Positions 32,024 to 42,811 of a stretch of 64,000 nucleotides of DNA are shown piece after piece. Each line of letters starts with the position of its first letter. Position 1 is the stretch's first letter. The notes below the pieces were generated by a model. That model was not told where the DNA came from. It was given only the letters and a program-made list of their open reading frames with translations, and ran no database searches. The position numbers and the translations under genes were made by a program. Origin of the DNA: Paraphaeosphaeria minitans (taxonomy: Eukaryota > Ascomycota > Dothideomycetes > Pleosporales > Didymosphaeriaceae); NCBI GenBank assembly GCA_015832175.1, contig WJXW01000017.1:434001-498000 (forward strand). The letters run 5' to 3'.

Positions 32024-32770
32024 TGTGTTAATTGGTGGTGAGGTCTAGAGATGGGTTATAGTAAGTAGCAGGTTTTCAGGAAGTGCGGAATGTATCTCGT
32101 GGGAAGTGATGTTTGATATAGGGAAGAATGAGGCACATGTTTTACAAATCAATCCAAGCTACAACTCGATGCCTAGGCTACGGGTACGGCTACAAATGGT
32201 ACCGTGCGGGGAGAAGTCCCCGGGATGGTGGGATGAAGTCACAGCAAGGTGGGGCAGACTGACCCCTGATGTAGGTATAATGGCGGCAGCTAGCTGATAG
32301 AGGCAATGGCATTTTGCCAGGTCCAGTCGAAGATAGAATCATGATCAGTATAGTACATATCAGCAGACGATGTAAGCTGGCATTATTGAGTGGGAGTCCA
32401 AGGGTGCTTCTGAATGAGGCTAGCGTGATAAGGTGGCATGGCGCGGGGCAGGAGCGGGGCACTGAGGTCCTTGAAGGGCAATGGAAAACCACCATGCGAT
32501 ACAATGGGACCAAACGTCCTGTCTATGGAGAGGTTATCACAATTCAAGCCCAGGGAGATGGGAATCACAGAACCGGAAAGGACCCTGGAACGCGCTAGCA
32601 GGCGGGTAGATTTCCTTCACAAGTGTGTTCTGCCGCAATCGGTGCCCCGCCACTAGCTGCCGTCATCTGGGCAGATGTTAGTTTCCAAAACTTCTTCGAC
32701 TCAGTCATAGCCAAACCTCGCCGGTCATTCACTCTTTGCAACCCATAGCAATTGCTCAAAGAGTCGCATC
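32024..32770. promoter_or_regulatory. Divergent promoter, epoxide hydrolase and HIS4
   Basis: About 0.75 kb with no supported gene. A near match to the CPC1/GCN4 site, CGACTCA (consensus TGACTCA), lies at 32697-32703, about 70 bp upstream of the HIS4 start. That is a sensible place for amino-acid general control, but one base is off consensus. Confidence 0.35.
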
Positions 32771-35496
32771 ATGGCGCCTCCTCTTCTCGCCGCAATTGAT
32801 CTGCTCTCCTACACACAGCCCACCCAAGGCCTCAGCCCCCAGCAACTGTCTTACATCGGCAACGTCTTTGCCCGCGTTTCCCCCGAGACCGTCGACCAGG
32901 CCCTTGCCCACCTCCAGCAGTCAGTGGGCCGCTACACAAACTACCTCGGCGTCTCTTCGCTCGAATCTATCGACGATATCCTCTCGCTGCTCGACGCCGG
33001 CGCCGCGAAGGTCTTCGTGACGCGCCCGCAGCTCTCCCAGCTCCTCGAGAAGAACATCCACCAGGACCGGATAGTCCTGTGTCTGCCCGGAAGCACACGC
33101 GAGGAGAACATTAAGGCGATAGCGGGAACCCAAGTTGATGTCTACTCGCACCAGATCGCGGATGTGGAGCTGGTACAGGCGTGGCTAAAGGAGTACGGGA
33201 CGGAGAGGCCCGAGGTCTTCGTGTCCTTTGCGAATCCAACCCTGGAGGATGCGGTGAAGATAGCCAAGATGGGCGGCATCCCTGTCATACCCGCGCAGGC
33301 GCTCAAGGTAGACGCCGAGTCGGGACCAGGTCTGCTAAGCGTCGCAAAGTTGCTCATGGCAAACGCAACTAGCGACCGACCGGATGGACTGTTCACTACA
33401 CTGGTGACCGATGAGCGGGGAATCGCGCTCGGACTTGTATACAGCAGTGAGGATAGTGTCGCAAAGAGCCTGGAGACTGGGAGGGGTGTGTACCAGAGCC
33501 GGAAGAGAGGCCTGTGGTATAAGGGAGAGTCGAGCGGCGACGTCCAGGAGTTGGTTTCTCTATCGCTGGACTGTGACAGCGACTGCCTGCAGTTTGTTGT
33601 CAGGCAAAAGGGCAGAGGCGAGTGCAGTGACCGAAAGTGGCTGGCTCATTACTAATATACCAATAGGTTTCTGTCATCTCGCAACACCGACTTGCTTTGG
33701 CCAGTATCGCGGGCTCTCAAAGCTCCAAAAGACCCTCCAGAGCCGCAAGGAGTCTGCACCGGCAGGCTCGTACACCGCGCGGCTGTTCAACGACTCCCAA
33801 CTATTGCGTGCAAAGATCCTCGAGGAGGCAACCGAGCTGTGCGATGCGAACACCAAGCAAGATATTGCTTTCGAAGCGGCCGATCTGCTATACTTTGCTT
33901 TGACCAAGTGTGTTTCAGCTGGCGTATCACTGGAGGATGTTGAGCGGAACCTAGATGCGAAGAGCATAAAGGTCAAGAGGAGGCAAGGCGATGCTAAGCC
34001 TGCGTTTGCCGCCCAAGCAGCAGCGGCGACCAATGGCACATCGAACGGAAACGCCAGCAAGGAAGAAGTCAAGGAGGCCGCTCCCGTACCAAAGAGCAAA
34101 GAGGACCCAGCAGGCGTGATCAGCGGCCGGATAGCCATGAGGCGGATAATCACCTCACAAGAAACACCCGAAAACATACAAGCTGCTCTTCAGCGCCCCT
34201 CACAAAAGTCAAGCGAGAAGATCATCGGTATATGCCAGCCCATCATCGAGGCAGTCAAGACGCGCGGTGACGCCGCTGTATTGGAGTACACACACAAGTT
34301 CGAAAAGGCAACATCACTCACATCACCTGTATTGAAGGCGCCGTTCCCGGAACACCTCATGCAGCTCGCGCCTGAAACTGCGAGCGCCATTGATGTCTCG
34401 TTCGAGAACATCCGCAAGTTCCACGCCGCCCAGAAGGAAGATAAGCCTCTGGTTGTGGAGACCATGCCCGGAGTAGTCTGCTCACGTTTCTCACGCCCTA
34501 TCGAGCGCGTCGGTCTCTACGTTCCCGGCGGCACTGCAGTCCTACCTTCCTCTGCACTCATGCTCGGGGTTCCCGCTTTGGTTGCTGGCTGCAAGAAAAT
34601 CGTCCTTGCAACACCGCCGCGTGCAGATGGTTCGGTAACACCCGAAATTGTCTACGCCGCACACAAGGTCGGTGCCGAAGCTATCGTCCTTGCAGGGGGC
34701 GCACAGGCTGTCGCAGCCATGGCCTACGGTACTGAGAGTATCTCCAAGGTCGACAAGATCTTGGGACCCGGCAACCAATTCGTTACTGCTGCGAAGATGA
34801 TTGTGTCCAACGACACCAATGCCGGCGTCAGCATGGACATGCCCGCCGGACCAAGCGAGGTTCTCGTGGTTGCAGATGCGACCGCAAACCCTAAATTCGT
34901 CGCTTCAGACCTGCTCAGCCAGGCCGAGCACGGCGTCGATTCGCAAGTCATTTGCATCGCCGTAGGTCTAAACGAGCAGCAACTCGCTGCTATCGAGGAC
35001 GAGCTACACGAGCAGGCTAACACACTACCACGCGTGGAAATTGTGAGAGGTGCAATTGAGCACAGTCTCACCTTGGTGGTAGAGAACATCCAGGAAGCGA
35101 TGGAATTGAGCAACCAATACGCGCCCGAGCATCTCATCCTGCAGGTTCAGGACGCGGAAAAGGTTGTGGAACTGGTCGAGAACGCTGGCTCCGTGTTCAT
35201 CGGACAATGGACGCCCGAGTCCGTGGGTGACTACTCGGCGGGCGTGAACCACTCCCTACGTAAGTTGCCCCCTTGAAGCGTAGCTGATGAACGACTCTAA
35301 CATGTGTACAGCAACGTTTGGCTACGCCAAGCAATACTCCGGCGTCAACCTCGCCTCCTACATCAAGCACATTACCAGCGCGAATCTCACCTACCAAGGC
35401 CTGCAAAACGTTGGTACCGCGGTGATGGAGCTCGCTCGCGTCGAACAGCTAGAAGCGCACCGGCGGGCCGTCAGTTTGCGGCTAGGCGTCGCTTAG
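32771..35496 (+). CDS. his4: Trifunctional histidine biosynthesis protein HIS4
   Basis: Exons 32771-33617, 33667-35259 and 35312-35496 give 874 aa. The protein carries phosphoribosyl-AMP cyclohydrolase, phosphoribosyl-ATP pyrophosphohydrolase and histidinol dehydrogenase, steps 3, 2 and 10 of histidine synthesis, in the cytosol. The cyclohydrolase region has QSRKRGLWYKGESSGD and the pyrophosphohydrolase ARLFNDSQLLRAKILEEATEL. After an Ala/Asn/Lys-rich linker, the dehydrogenase shows YVPGGTAVLPSSALMLGVPA, LGPGNQFVTAAK, DMPAGPSEVLV and the zinc/catalytic histidines near QAEHGVDSQ and APEHLILQ. The first intron (33618-33666, 49 bp) begins GCGAGT, a GC-AG intron, because only this junction restores the conserved RQKGRGFCHLATPTCFGQ block. 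Confidence 0.93.
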
Positions 35497-36188
35497 ATTT
35501 CCCTTCCGTACGCTCGCAAATGAACACATATTTTGGTCGTCTTCCTCTTTGTTCACACTTTATTCCTTGTTTCGTCTTGTCTTGCAGCATTTCGGTAGCC
35601 GGTGGTCGTCTGGTAAGCGCAGAGCTGCACCATGGGCCCTAGCGAGGCGTTTATAGGAGGTAGGTATTTCACCTCCCACCCCTGTTCCATTATACTGTTA
35701 TACAGCGCCGCCAGCGCCTCGATCGATCTAGAAACAGAACATAATCTTGCGGGAACGAGCAATTATCAGATTAACCGTCAAACTTTAGCCCTTAAAAGTA
35801 CCCCAAGTACTTGTATCTAGAAGCACATGCACTGATGTACCTGGGTGCCGCCGTCAGCGATTACTAGACTGCTCTTACGACGTGCTTGGACATTGAGAAC
35901 TGCGTGGGTGTTACCGTATGGGGTGTTAGCGACAAAGATAGTTGGATTAAGGACAACAACCCGCTGCTTTTCAATGTCAACTTTCAGGCCAAGGATGCGT
36001 ACAACGGCCTTTGCAGCATCTTGGTTTAAATGGGTCATTTGGAAGGGGTACGCCAGGACCTTTCTCCAGGGCGTGGAAGCGTTGGTTGAAGACGTTTTCG
36101 ATTTGTTGTAAACAATATTAATACTGCAGCAATAGATTTCCTAGAGAGATTGAAGTCCATGGGTATCATACCAAAATGATGCTTCGTT
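35497..36188. other. Convergent intergenic region
   Basis: About 0.7 kb between the 3' ends of HIS4 and the SNM1-like gene. Two mutually overlapping open frames (35845-36111 plus, 35817-36038 minus) show no known domain, and I leave them uncalled. Confidence 0.5.
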
Positions 36189-38620
36189 TCACAACTCTTC
36201 CTCTTCGGTTTGCGGTCGTGCCGAGACTAAACCACCATAGTCAGCCCACGTCAGGCCGTTAAGACCCAGGGCTGCTTCGTATGCGATTCGCGAGTTCTTC
36301 AGTCGTTTGTGCTTGTGCAATTTAGACACACTAGACGCTGCGCTGGCAGGCCGTTTGGCAATAGTAGATGGTGCGGCGTCGAGAGCTGATGGGAGCTCAG
36401 AATCGTCGGTGACCGTTGTATCCTGTACGCCTCCTGCCTGGTCCGCCAGCGAAACGCTGCGATGCGGCTCCGGGGCTGGAGGTGGAGCTACTGTTCCTGG
36501 GAGAGGAGCCGTATCTTCACGCAGATCCAGAGCATCTGCTGGCGCACAAAATTTTCCAGAGTCTCGGGTACGTTCATCTGACCCCGGGCCTTCGCCTTCG
36601 CCTTCTCCGTCCAGATTGAGGATAGTGTGGTGAGTTGTATGAGGGCTTGCATAACCTCCGCCACTGCTTTGCGTCTCATTCTGACTCTCACTCTGCACGC
36701 GTCTTTCGTAACTTTCTTGCTCCAACCTGGTTTCGTACACCTTCATCATCTCGAAATCGTGGCGGAAGGTATCACCTGAGCAGAATGGCCCAAAAAGGTA
36801 CCGCATGCTGAGCTCAGGATCCCATTTGTTCTCATCCACGGTGCAGGGGAAGATGTCTTTGGGTCTGAAAGCATCTACCAGGCTACACAGTTCAGCAAAG
36901 GATGAATGCCGCGAGTAAGGAAAGCGGATTGTTCTAGATAGCGTGCGTCAGAACATTCATCACACTTCGTATATGACGACTCCTGTAATACGGACAATGC
37001 AGGGCAAGAAATATGGCGTCAAATACGTACCTGTTTAGAGGTGGCTCCACGTCTTGGGACTTGTTCAAATGCGTTGAGAGGACTGAAGCCAGATTCTCAA
37101 GCAAAAGTTCTGGCTCCTTGTCCAGGCTTTCCTTTTGCAAATCCATATCCAAGTCAATCGTCCCATTGCGCTCCTTGAGTGCTTCTTGTAGTACGGTAGA
37201 CAATTTTGAAAGGAGAGTTTCGTCCTTGATAGTCTTGGCGCACAGGTCGATGATCTTGTTGATGTCGGCTGCGTTCCCGGTCTCCAATTCTTCTTTTTGA
37301 TCCAGATCGCCTTTGCCGCCTCCAGCACCTAGCTCGGCTATTTCAACGTTGCTGTTTCCGACTCGCGTTACGATCGGTATGATATGAACCACACGAGCGT
37401 TCTAAAGTACGACGGTTAGTGGCGCGTAATGTTTATACGAGGCCAACGTGAAAGCCACCTTGTCATGGTCAAGGACCGGGCAGCCCATACCGCGTTCGCA
37501 AGAATGAATGCGCACGTTGGGCTGAGACGTCAAGCAGCCTGGCTGCATACGATTGCCGTTCCGGAATCCACATAACGCAGGAGCTTCCCGGACGTCCAAC
37601 CCACTTTCTCGTAGAAACTTGTTGTCAAAGGTAACATCGAGGCCTCCTTCTCGAAGAGACTTTTTGTCCAGACTGGATAAGGAGCCATATATACCTGTCC
37701 TGTAACTATCCAAGTGAATTCTCGATCGAAGAAACGCAGAAAGAGCTATCCAAACGTTCTCATATCCAAAAGTCCACGAGTGAAAGTAGAAAATGGTGTC
37801 GTCAGAGTACTTCGAGACCTTGTCCAACAGCTCTTTGATGCCCTCTGCTTTCGACTGGAACTCGCGATAAGGGTATGAATTAGTTGCAAACGTCGTATCC
37901 AAGTATATGCAGTCTAGTCGTCGAGAGCCAAGGGTATAGGGTAGTAGGATTGGGTTCTGCACGAGGGAATTGACCCACCACGTCTCCGCTCTGATATCAC
38001 CGGTATATAAAATTGCCTTACTATCGGCTTCGATGAGGAACATGACCGCGCCAATGCAGTGATTCGCGTCAATGAGGGTCACCCGAATGTTGTTTCCTGG
38101 GGCAAGCTCGATGGTCGTGGGCGTGTCGAGGGGCAGTGGCTTTGCCAGTCTTCGCATGCTCCTGTCGTAGGTCACATTTCTGCTTTCGAGTTTGCCCTGG
38201 GCAAAGTTGATCCGGTAATGGTAATTTTCCAGTCGGAGCAATATCTAAGGAGCGTCAGTGCTGGTTCATCAGCGGTTGCGCCATCAAGTAGATTGTATGA
38301 GGCCCTGTATACGGCGATCGGCTAAACGCATGATTCCCACTTGAGCCGGCGCATACGACTATGAAGCAATGGCTATTGTTTTGCCGAGTCGGGACATGGC
38401 TCCGAGTAAACTTGCAAGGTCCAGCAATGCAATTCCTTACCTCGCGAGTCGCGGCCGAGCAATACACAAATGGCGCCCGCAACGACTCCAAGCCAGTCAA
38501 GTGATCACTGTGCACGTGGCTCAAGAAGCAAGCTAAAGGCGCTCTGTGTTCTGGTTGATGCCTGAAGTAATCAATTCGGATCTGAGGGAACTCGGCGACA
38601 ATGCCTCTGAAGGTTGACAT
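36189..38620 (-). CDS. SNM1/Artemis-type metallo-beta-lactamase DNA-repair nuclease
   Basis: Exons 38620-38441, 38244-37459, 37401-37031 and 36933-36189 give 693 aa; the first intron is 196 bp, the longest in the window. The zinc site is SHVHSDHLTG (H-x-H-x-DH) near residue 36, with DANHCIGAVMFLIE and TGDIRAE supplying further beta-CASP ligands. The C-terminal DRMBL block TIRFPYSRHSSFAELCSLV is present, followed by a long disordered acidic tail. The start MSTFRGIVAEFPQIRIDYFRH and the absence of a zinc-finger N-terminus resemble Artemis (DCLRE1C) more than PSO2. The family processes DNA ends or cross-links in the nucleus. An insertion of about 90 residues (KGDLDQKEELETGN...) separates the beta-CASP and DRMBL parts. 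Confidence 0.85.
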
Positions 38621-38834
38621 GCTCGCCAGGTACCGCGTGACGGGATCATGGCAGCCCAAGGTTCAAGCAAGGGGAGCGACGACCGGCAGAGGTACCGAAT
38701 GCGGTAGTGCGTGATCCGTCAGTGGAAGCGCGAAGGTGGCCAGGTTGAGTTGGTGGGGTGGATGTGACTCGTGAGTGTGGATGCAAGGCGGCGGGGGGTG
38801 AGGGTGGATGCGAGGCGAGCGAGTGGCGAGTGAT

Positions 38835-38925
38835 GGGGCAGGGGCGATGGGCAGGGGCGATGGGCAGGGGCGACGGGCAGGGGCGATGGGCAGGGGCGGT
38901 GATGGGCAGGGCAGGCAGGGACGGG
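38835..38925. repeat. 13-bp GC-rich tandem repeat, about five copies
   Basis: The unit GGGCAGGGGCGAT is repeated about five times with small changes, followed by a looser G-rich tail. Strand asymmetry (G-rich on plus) could allow G-quadruplex formation. Confidence 0.8.
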
Positions 38926-39299
38926 CGGGGGGCGGCTTCCCGATCTGGGCCGGGAATAGGGCGCATTGCACTCACTTTCGGAGGGGAACTGGGTCGCGAT
39001 TGCCATGCTGCCACTGGTTGAAACACCACATCCACCATCAGGTGCGGCGCTGCTCACGCACAATAAGAAAGCCTCGCTGGCAGGCCACCAACTTCAAGGG
39101 CCTGGGAAATGTTCACACTGTGCGCTTGGCCTGCAGCAGCGCCGTCGAGGTTCCGTCCTTGTGCAGCCGCAGACAGCCACGAAGAGCCAACCAAGTGCCC
39201 GCGCCTCAGGCCGACTTGATAATCCACGACGCAGGGCAGTCGGCGATTGGCGGCTCGCGCGTTGCATTGCTGCACAACAACTCACGGTGGTGACAGCGC

Positions 39300-39303
<4 letters not shown>

Positions 39304-39334
<31 letters not shown>
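39304..39334. repeat. (GA)n microsatellite
   Basis: About 15 uninterrupted GA dinucleotides. Confidence 0.95.
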
Positions 39335-39336
<2 letters not shown>

Positions 39337-39354
39337 ACGCGGCACCCGGCTGGC

Positions 39355-39482
39355 GCGCGAGGTATGTGGATGGGACAAGCAGGGCCATGGGCCTGGGGCG
39401 CGAGGTGTGTGAATGGAACAAGCACGGGGCATGGACCTGGGGCGCGAGGTGTGTGAATGGGACAAGCAGGGCCGGGACCTGT
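39355..39482. repeat. ~44-bp minisatellite, three copies
   Basis: Units start with GCGCGAGGT at 39355, 39398 and 39442 and contain GAATGGGACAAGCAGGGCC. The second and third units are closest to each other. Confidence 0.85.
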
Positions 39483-40315
39483 CGCGCCCCGGTCCATGTA
39501 TCTATGCTTGGGATGCCGATGTACGCACTGCAGTCGGAGGATCCATGGCTGCTCGACTACGGCGCCCTGTCGACTGATTTGAGCGAGACGAGGCGGTGAG
39601 ACCAACCCGCTGCTGCTTAAGTTGACCGTCGTGTCCCTGTGCCTTGCCGTCGTCCCCCTTCTGCTGCTTGCCCGTCTTCGTTCGTGGTTCGACTTCGCCG
39701 CACATCCAAGTCCTCCGGCACCCTTCCGGACGCTTGCAGATTGCCGCCTCCACATCTCGACGGACCAACAAAACGCCCCTTCTAGCCTTCCCGAGCTTCC
39801 TCCTTTCGAAACTGGTCGATCCCACAAACTGCCAATCTGCCGCACCTTAAGTAGTCACCTTGCCCGCGCCGCACCTTTGCCCGTATCCATAGTCTCGTGG
39901 AACCCTTGCTCTGGTCACCTGGGAGCCTTGCACGCAGCGGCTGACAATCGAGCTGAGCACCACCATTGGACCCCGCCCACCCTCGGAGCCTTGCAAACGG
40001 TCAACTGCGCACTGCCACCCCCGAGAATAAGCAGGGGACCATCTTGGGTGCTTTTTTGAAGGAAGAAAAGGGAGGCGCCACCGAGCAGCTTACTACCTGC
40101 TTGTTCTGCCTGTTTCCTCGAGTCACAGCCCGCACGAGTCACGATCAGAACACCGAACACGCCGTCAGCTTGCTAGCTGAACCGCGACATCACGCAGACT
40201 CTCATATTCGACTGCACACCCCAAGGCGGGTTTGACTGCGCATCCCAAGGGAACGGGTTTGACTGCAAACTCCAAGGCCGATTTTGAGAGCGGCGTCCTC
40301 TCCCACACCACAGCC

Positions 40316-41131
40316 ATGCATCGAAAGAACCCAATCTCCGTACTCGTCTACAACGCCCTTTTCCCCAGCCCCTCTCCAAGCGACCCGCCCTGCTTCTCGG
40401 CGCATCTCTCCAAGAACCTCGTGGGTGAGGTCCGCATCGAAACCGCCACCTTCTACGGCTCTCTCGACACCATCGAAGCACGATACCCAGGCCTCAACTA
40501 TGCACACGCACCACACCGCAAGCGCCTCGGCCGCTTCCCGCACCACAGAAAGCTGTTCGGCGCCTTCGACAGACTGAACCTCACCGACAGCGAGATCCAG
40601 GGCTTCTGCAGATGGGAAGGCACACTCTGGGCGCGGGAACGGTACGAGCGCGACGAGGGCGTCAAGGTGCGGGACACGACAGGCATGGAGATCGGGGAGT
40701 GGGTTGACCGGCGGCGAACCGCGTCCTCGCGAAGGAGGAACGGCATCAACGTCAAGACAGACATCGAAGTCGAGATCGAAGAGGTGCCCTCGTCCACCGC
40801 AATCACCGACCCCGTGCGCCCTGTCGACACGGAGATGCAGGACTCAAGCGAGGACGAAGACGACGGCGACGAGCAGGTGCTGGACGAGAGCGTGGGCTTC
40901 GCGCTCAACCAGCGGCTTATGCAGGCCGCCGCGCTGCGGGAGCAGGGCCAGGACGCGCCCATGGACCCGGAGTGGGAGCAGTACCTCAAGGACGCGCAGG
41001 AGCGGGGCGAGCACAGCATCGAGCATCTCGGCATCGCCCCGACCCTATCCGGCGGCATCGCCGCCTTCACAAACCTGTCAGAAGGCCCGTCGCCACCCAC
41101 ACAGCCCTACCCGCCTGTTGCCCCCGCGTGA
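40316..41131 (+). CDS. Conserved fungal protein of unknown function
   Basis: Single exon; the ATG at 40316 (agccATGc) gives 271 aa, and an in-frame ATG at 40232 would add 28 poorly ordered residues. I do not recognise a named domain. The first 130 residues look folded and conserved in type: ISVLVYNALFPSP, YPGLNYAHAPHRKRLGRFPHHRKLFGAFD, SEIQGFCRWEGTLWARERYE. The middle has a basic RRRTASSRRRNG stretch that could be a nuclear signal, then an acidic DSSEDEDDGDEQ run. The C-terminus includes DPEWEQYLKDAQERGE and a proline-rich end. Composition suggests a nuclear or chromatin-associated protein, but that is a guess. It converges on the CSN7-like gene. Confidence 0.7.
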   Translation: MHRKNPISVLVYNALFPSPSPSDPPCFSAHLSKNLVGEVRIETATFYGSLDTIEARYPGLNYAHAPHRKRLGRFPHHRKLFGAFDRLNLTDSEIQGFCRWEGTLWARERYERDEGVKVRDTTGMEIGEWVDRRRTASSRRRNGINVKTDIEVEIEEVPSSTAITDPVRPVDTEMQDSSEDEDDGDEQVLDESVGFALNQRLMQAAALREQGQDAPMDPEWEQYLKDAQERGEHSIEHLGIAPTLSGGIAAFTNLSEGPSPPTQPYPPVAPA

Positions 41132-41950
41132 GCAGCCCGCCCCGCAGTCGACTCCCTCGATTCCGCTCGTCTTCTCGCAACTCAGTACAGTACAATACCC
41201 ACCATCCACGCGTCCGTCCCAATCCGCACCCCGCCCTTCGCGCAAACGACCCCCCCTCCACATCGGTCCACCCGCCACCTCGATTTCCCACATTTTGAAG
41301 CACTGCATGGCGTTCCCGGGGCGTTCTTGGATCCGTGGGCTTTGGATAAGCCCACGTGGAAGTAGCAGATCTACACGGCAGTGGGATCCGTGCGAGCTGG
41401 TCTATCATCGTCACATCATTTTTATCTTGTTGTTTGGGTTGGGAGGAAATAGCGTAGATTTCGGCCTCGGCATATTTTGGTAGGCTTTAGGCATGGCATG
41501 GTGATAACGAAGAGGCAAACTTTTCAAAGAGAATGAATGTGATGGCTTTTTCCCGTCATGGGAATTGACCTGTGATTCTGTGTGCTTTTGTGATTTTGGA
41601 GATCAGAATGCAGTTGCATACATGGTCTCCGTGAACTTCCATGCTTCAGCGATTATTCTTTGAACATGCTGTATGTGAGAGTACAGATGGCTTTCTCAGT
41701 ATGGTATATTCGAGTGTAGCGCTTAGCTGTAGTGCTTCATGCCTGATGCCTGATGCCTGATGCCTGATGCCTGATGCCTGATGCCTGATGCCAGATGCCT
41801 GCTAACGCCTGCAAATGCATTGCTTGGTGTAATCATAGTCCGATCCATCCGGCGTCAATCAAGACTGCTTGATTGCGCCTGTGCCGGTCGGGACCATCGT
41901 CCCACGCCAGTCGTGTCATAGCTCATAAACGGAATGCTTCGCGGCACCTC
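41132..41950. other. Convergent intergenic region
   Basis: About 0.8 kb of 3' flanks of the unknown gene and CSN7, including the ATGCCTG microsatellite. Open frames near 41,078-41,483 are GC-rich overlaps without a domain. Confidence 0.5.
41739..41801. repeat. Heptanucleotide microsatellite (ATGCCTG)9
   Basis: Seven perfect ATGCCTG units, one variant (ATGCCAG) and a further perfect unit, 63 bp in all. Confidence 0.95.
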
Positions 41951-42811
41951 TCAAACCAGCCTCTTCCCCAGTCCGGAGAACCCACCCGCGAAGCCCCTCT
42001 TAGTGCCCCTCGTTTGGCGTCCACTCTCACCCTGTTCATCGATTTCCATCGCATCCTCGTACCCCTCATCCCGCGCCTTGCCACCACCTTTGCCCTTGTC
42101 CTCGCTCAGCGATAGCATGACCTCCAACGCGCGCTCCTTCTTCCGCCTCAGCATCTCGCGCTCCACCGCAGCTTTCTTGACTTCAACAACACGCAGCTCC
42201 AAGTCCTGGAGCGCAGAGTCGCACCGATTCGACCAGCTGGCAAGGGTCGCCTGCAGCGAGGGGAGCGAGCCCGGCGCGAGGTCTCGGAGGGGCGCGACGC
42301 GGGTGACCGAGACGACGGAGTGTGCGGGGTCGAGGGTGGCAGTGAGGAGGCCTGCGTAGATGGCAGTTGTGAGGAGCTGTTCGAGGGCGCGCGGGGTGGG
42401 GAGGTCCAACGCGGACATGAGCGCGGGGTATGTGAGGGTCGCGTGGGAGCGGGCTAGTGGGAGGAGCGACAGCATGAGGAGCTTCTCGTGCTGCTTTTCT
42501 GAGAGCTTGGGTAGATCGGTGCGTCCTGATGGTCATCAGTCAGGTGTTTATGGTCTCTCAATGAGATGCACACCTTTGTAGTCTGCCCATGTTCCCCACG
42601 CGAAGATCTCCAGCAGTGTGAGATATGACGCGTACTCCTGGGACTCTTGCAGCTTCTGGATGTTGGGCGTGTGTATAAGTTCGGCAAAGACGAATGTGTT
42701 TGGCGCAGAGGTAGCTTGCGTGACGAGATCGCTTGCTGCTCGAGGGGAGCTTGCTGACTTGCTAAGGGCGAGGAACGGCTCAAGCGCGTTGAGCGCTTTG
42801 GTTTGTTCCAT
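41951..42811 (-). CDS. csn7: COP9 signalosome subunit 7 (PCI domain)
   Basis: Two exons, 42811-42574 and 42525-41951, with a 49-bp intron, give 270 aa. The PCI/winged-helix region fits CSN7: FVFAELIHTPNIQKL, YLTLLEIFAWGTWADYKG, LPKLSEKQHEKLLMLSLLPLA, and then ALDLPTPRALEQLLTTAIYAGLL, which is the winged helix. The CSN complex removes NEDD8 from cullins and, in fungi, governs development and secondary metabolism. Subunit 7 is a scaffold partner without catalysis. The C-terminal tail has a coiled-coil-like Lys/Arg/Glu helix and a Gly-rich end (GFAGGFSGLGKR). It diverges from the copper ATPase gene over 1.1 kb. Confidence 0.87.

Larger units (their letters stand above)
38621..40315. other. 1.7-kb divergent region rich in simple repeats
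   Basis: Between the SNM1-like gene and the unknown gene at 40316. It contains a 13-bp GC-rich array, a GA microsatellite and a ~44-bp minisatellite. Long open frames on both strands (for example 38646-39038 minus, 39622-40059 plus) come from GC-rich repeats and pyrimidine-rich leader sequence; none has a domain. Confidence 0.5.

Noticed and set aside
33618..33660. Reading HIS4 as two genes separated at the stop near 33,655
   Set aside because: The frame resumes exactly at the conserved GFCHLATP block after a 49-bp intron with a good branch site and AG, so a single trifunctional gene is the better model.
35817..36111. Overlapping frames in the HIS4/SNM1 convergent space
   Set aside because: The minus-strand translation ([17 protein letters not shown]) looks protein-like, but the frame is only 73 codons and fits no family; not enough to call a gene.
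38646..39063. Overlapping Pro/Ala-rich and Gly-rich frames
   Set aside because: They follow directly from the GC-rich 13-bp tandem repeat on both strands and have no family similarity.
39622..40059. 145-codon plus-strand frame with a hydrophobic start (LCLAVVPLLLLARL)
   Set aside because: The start looks like a signal peptide, but the rest is Pro/His/Ala-rich without any domain, lies in pyrimidine-rich leader DNA and overlaps antisense frames.
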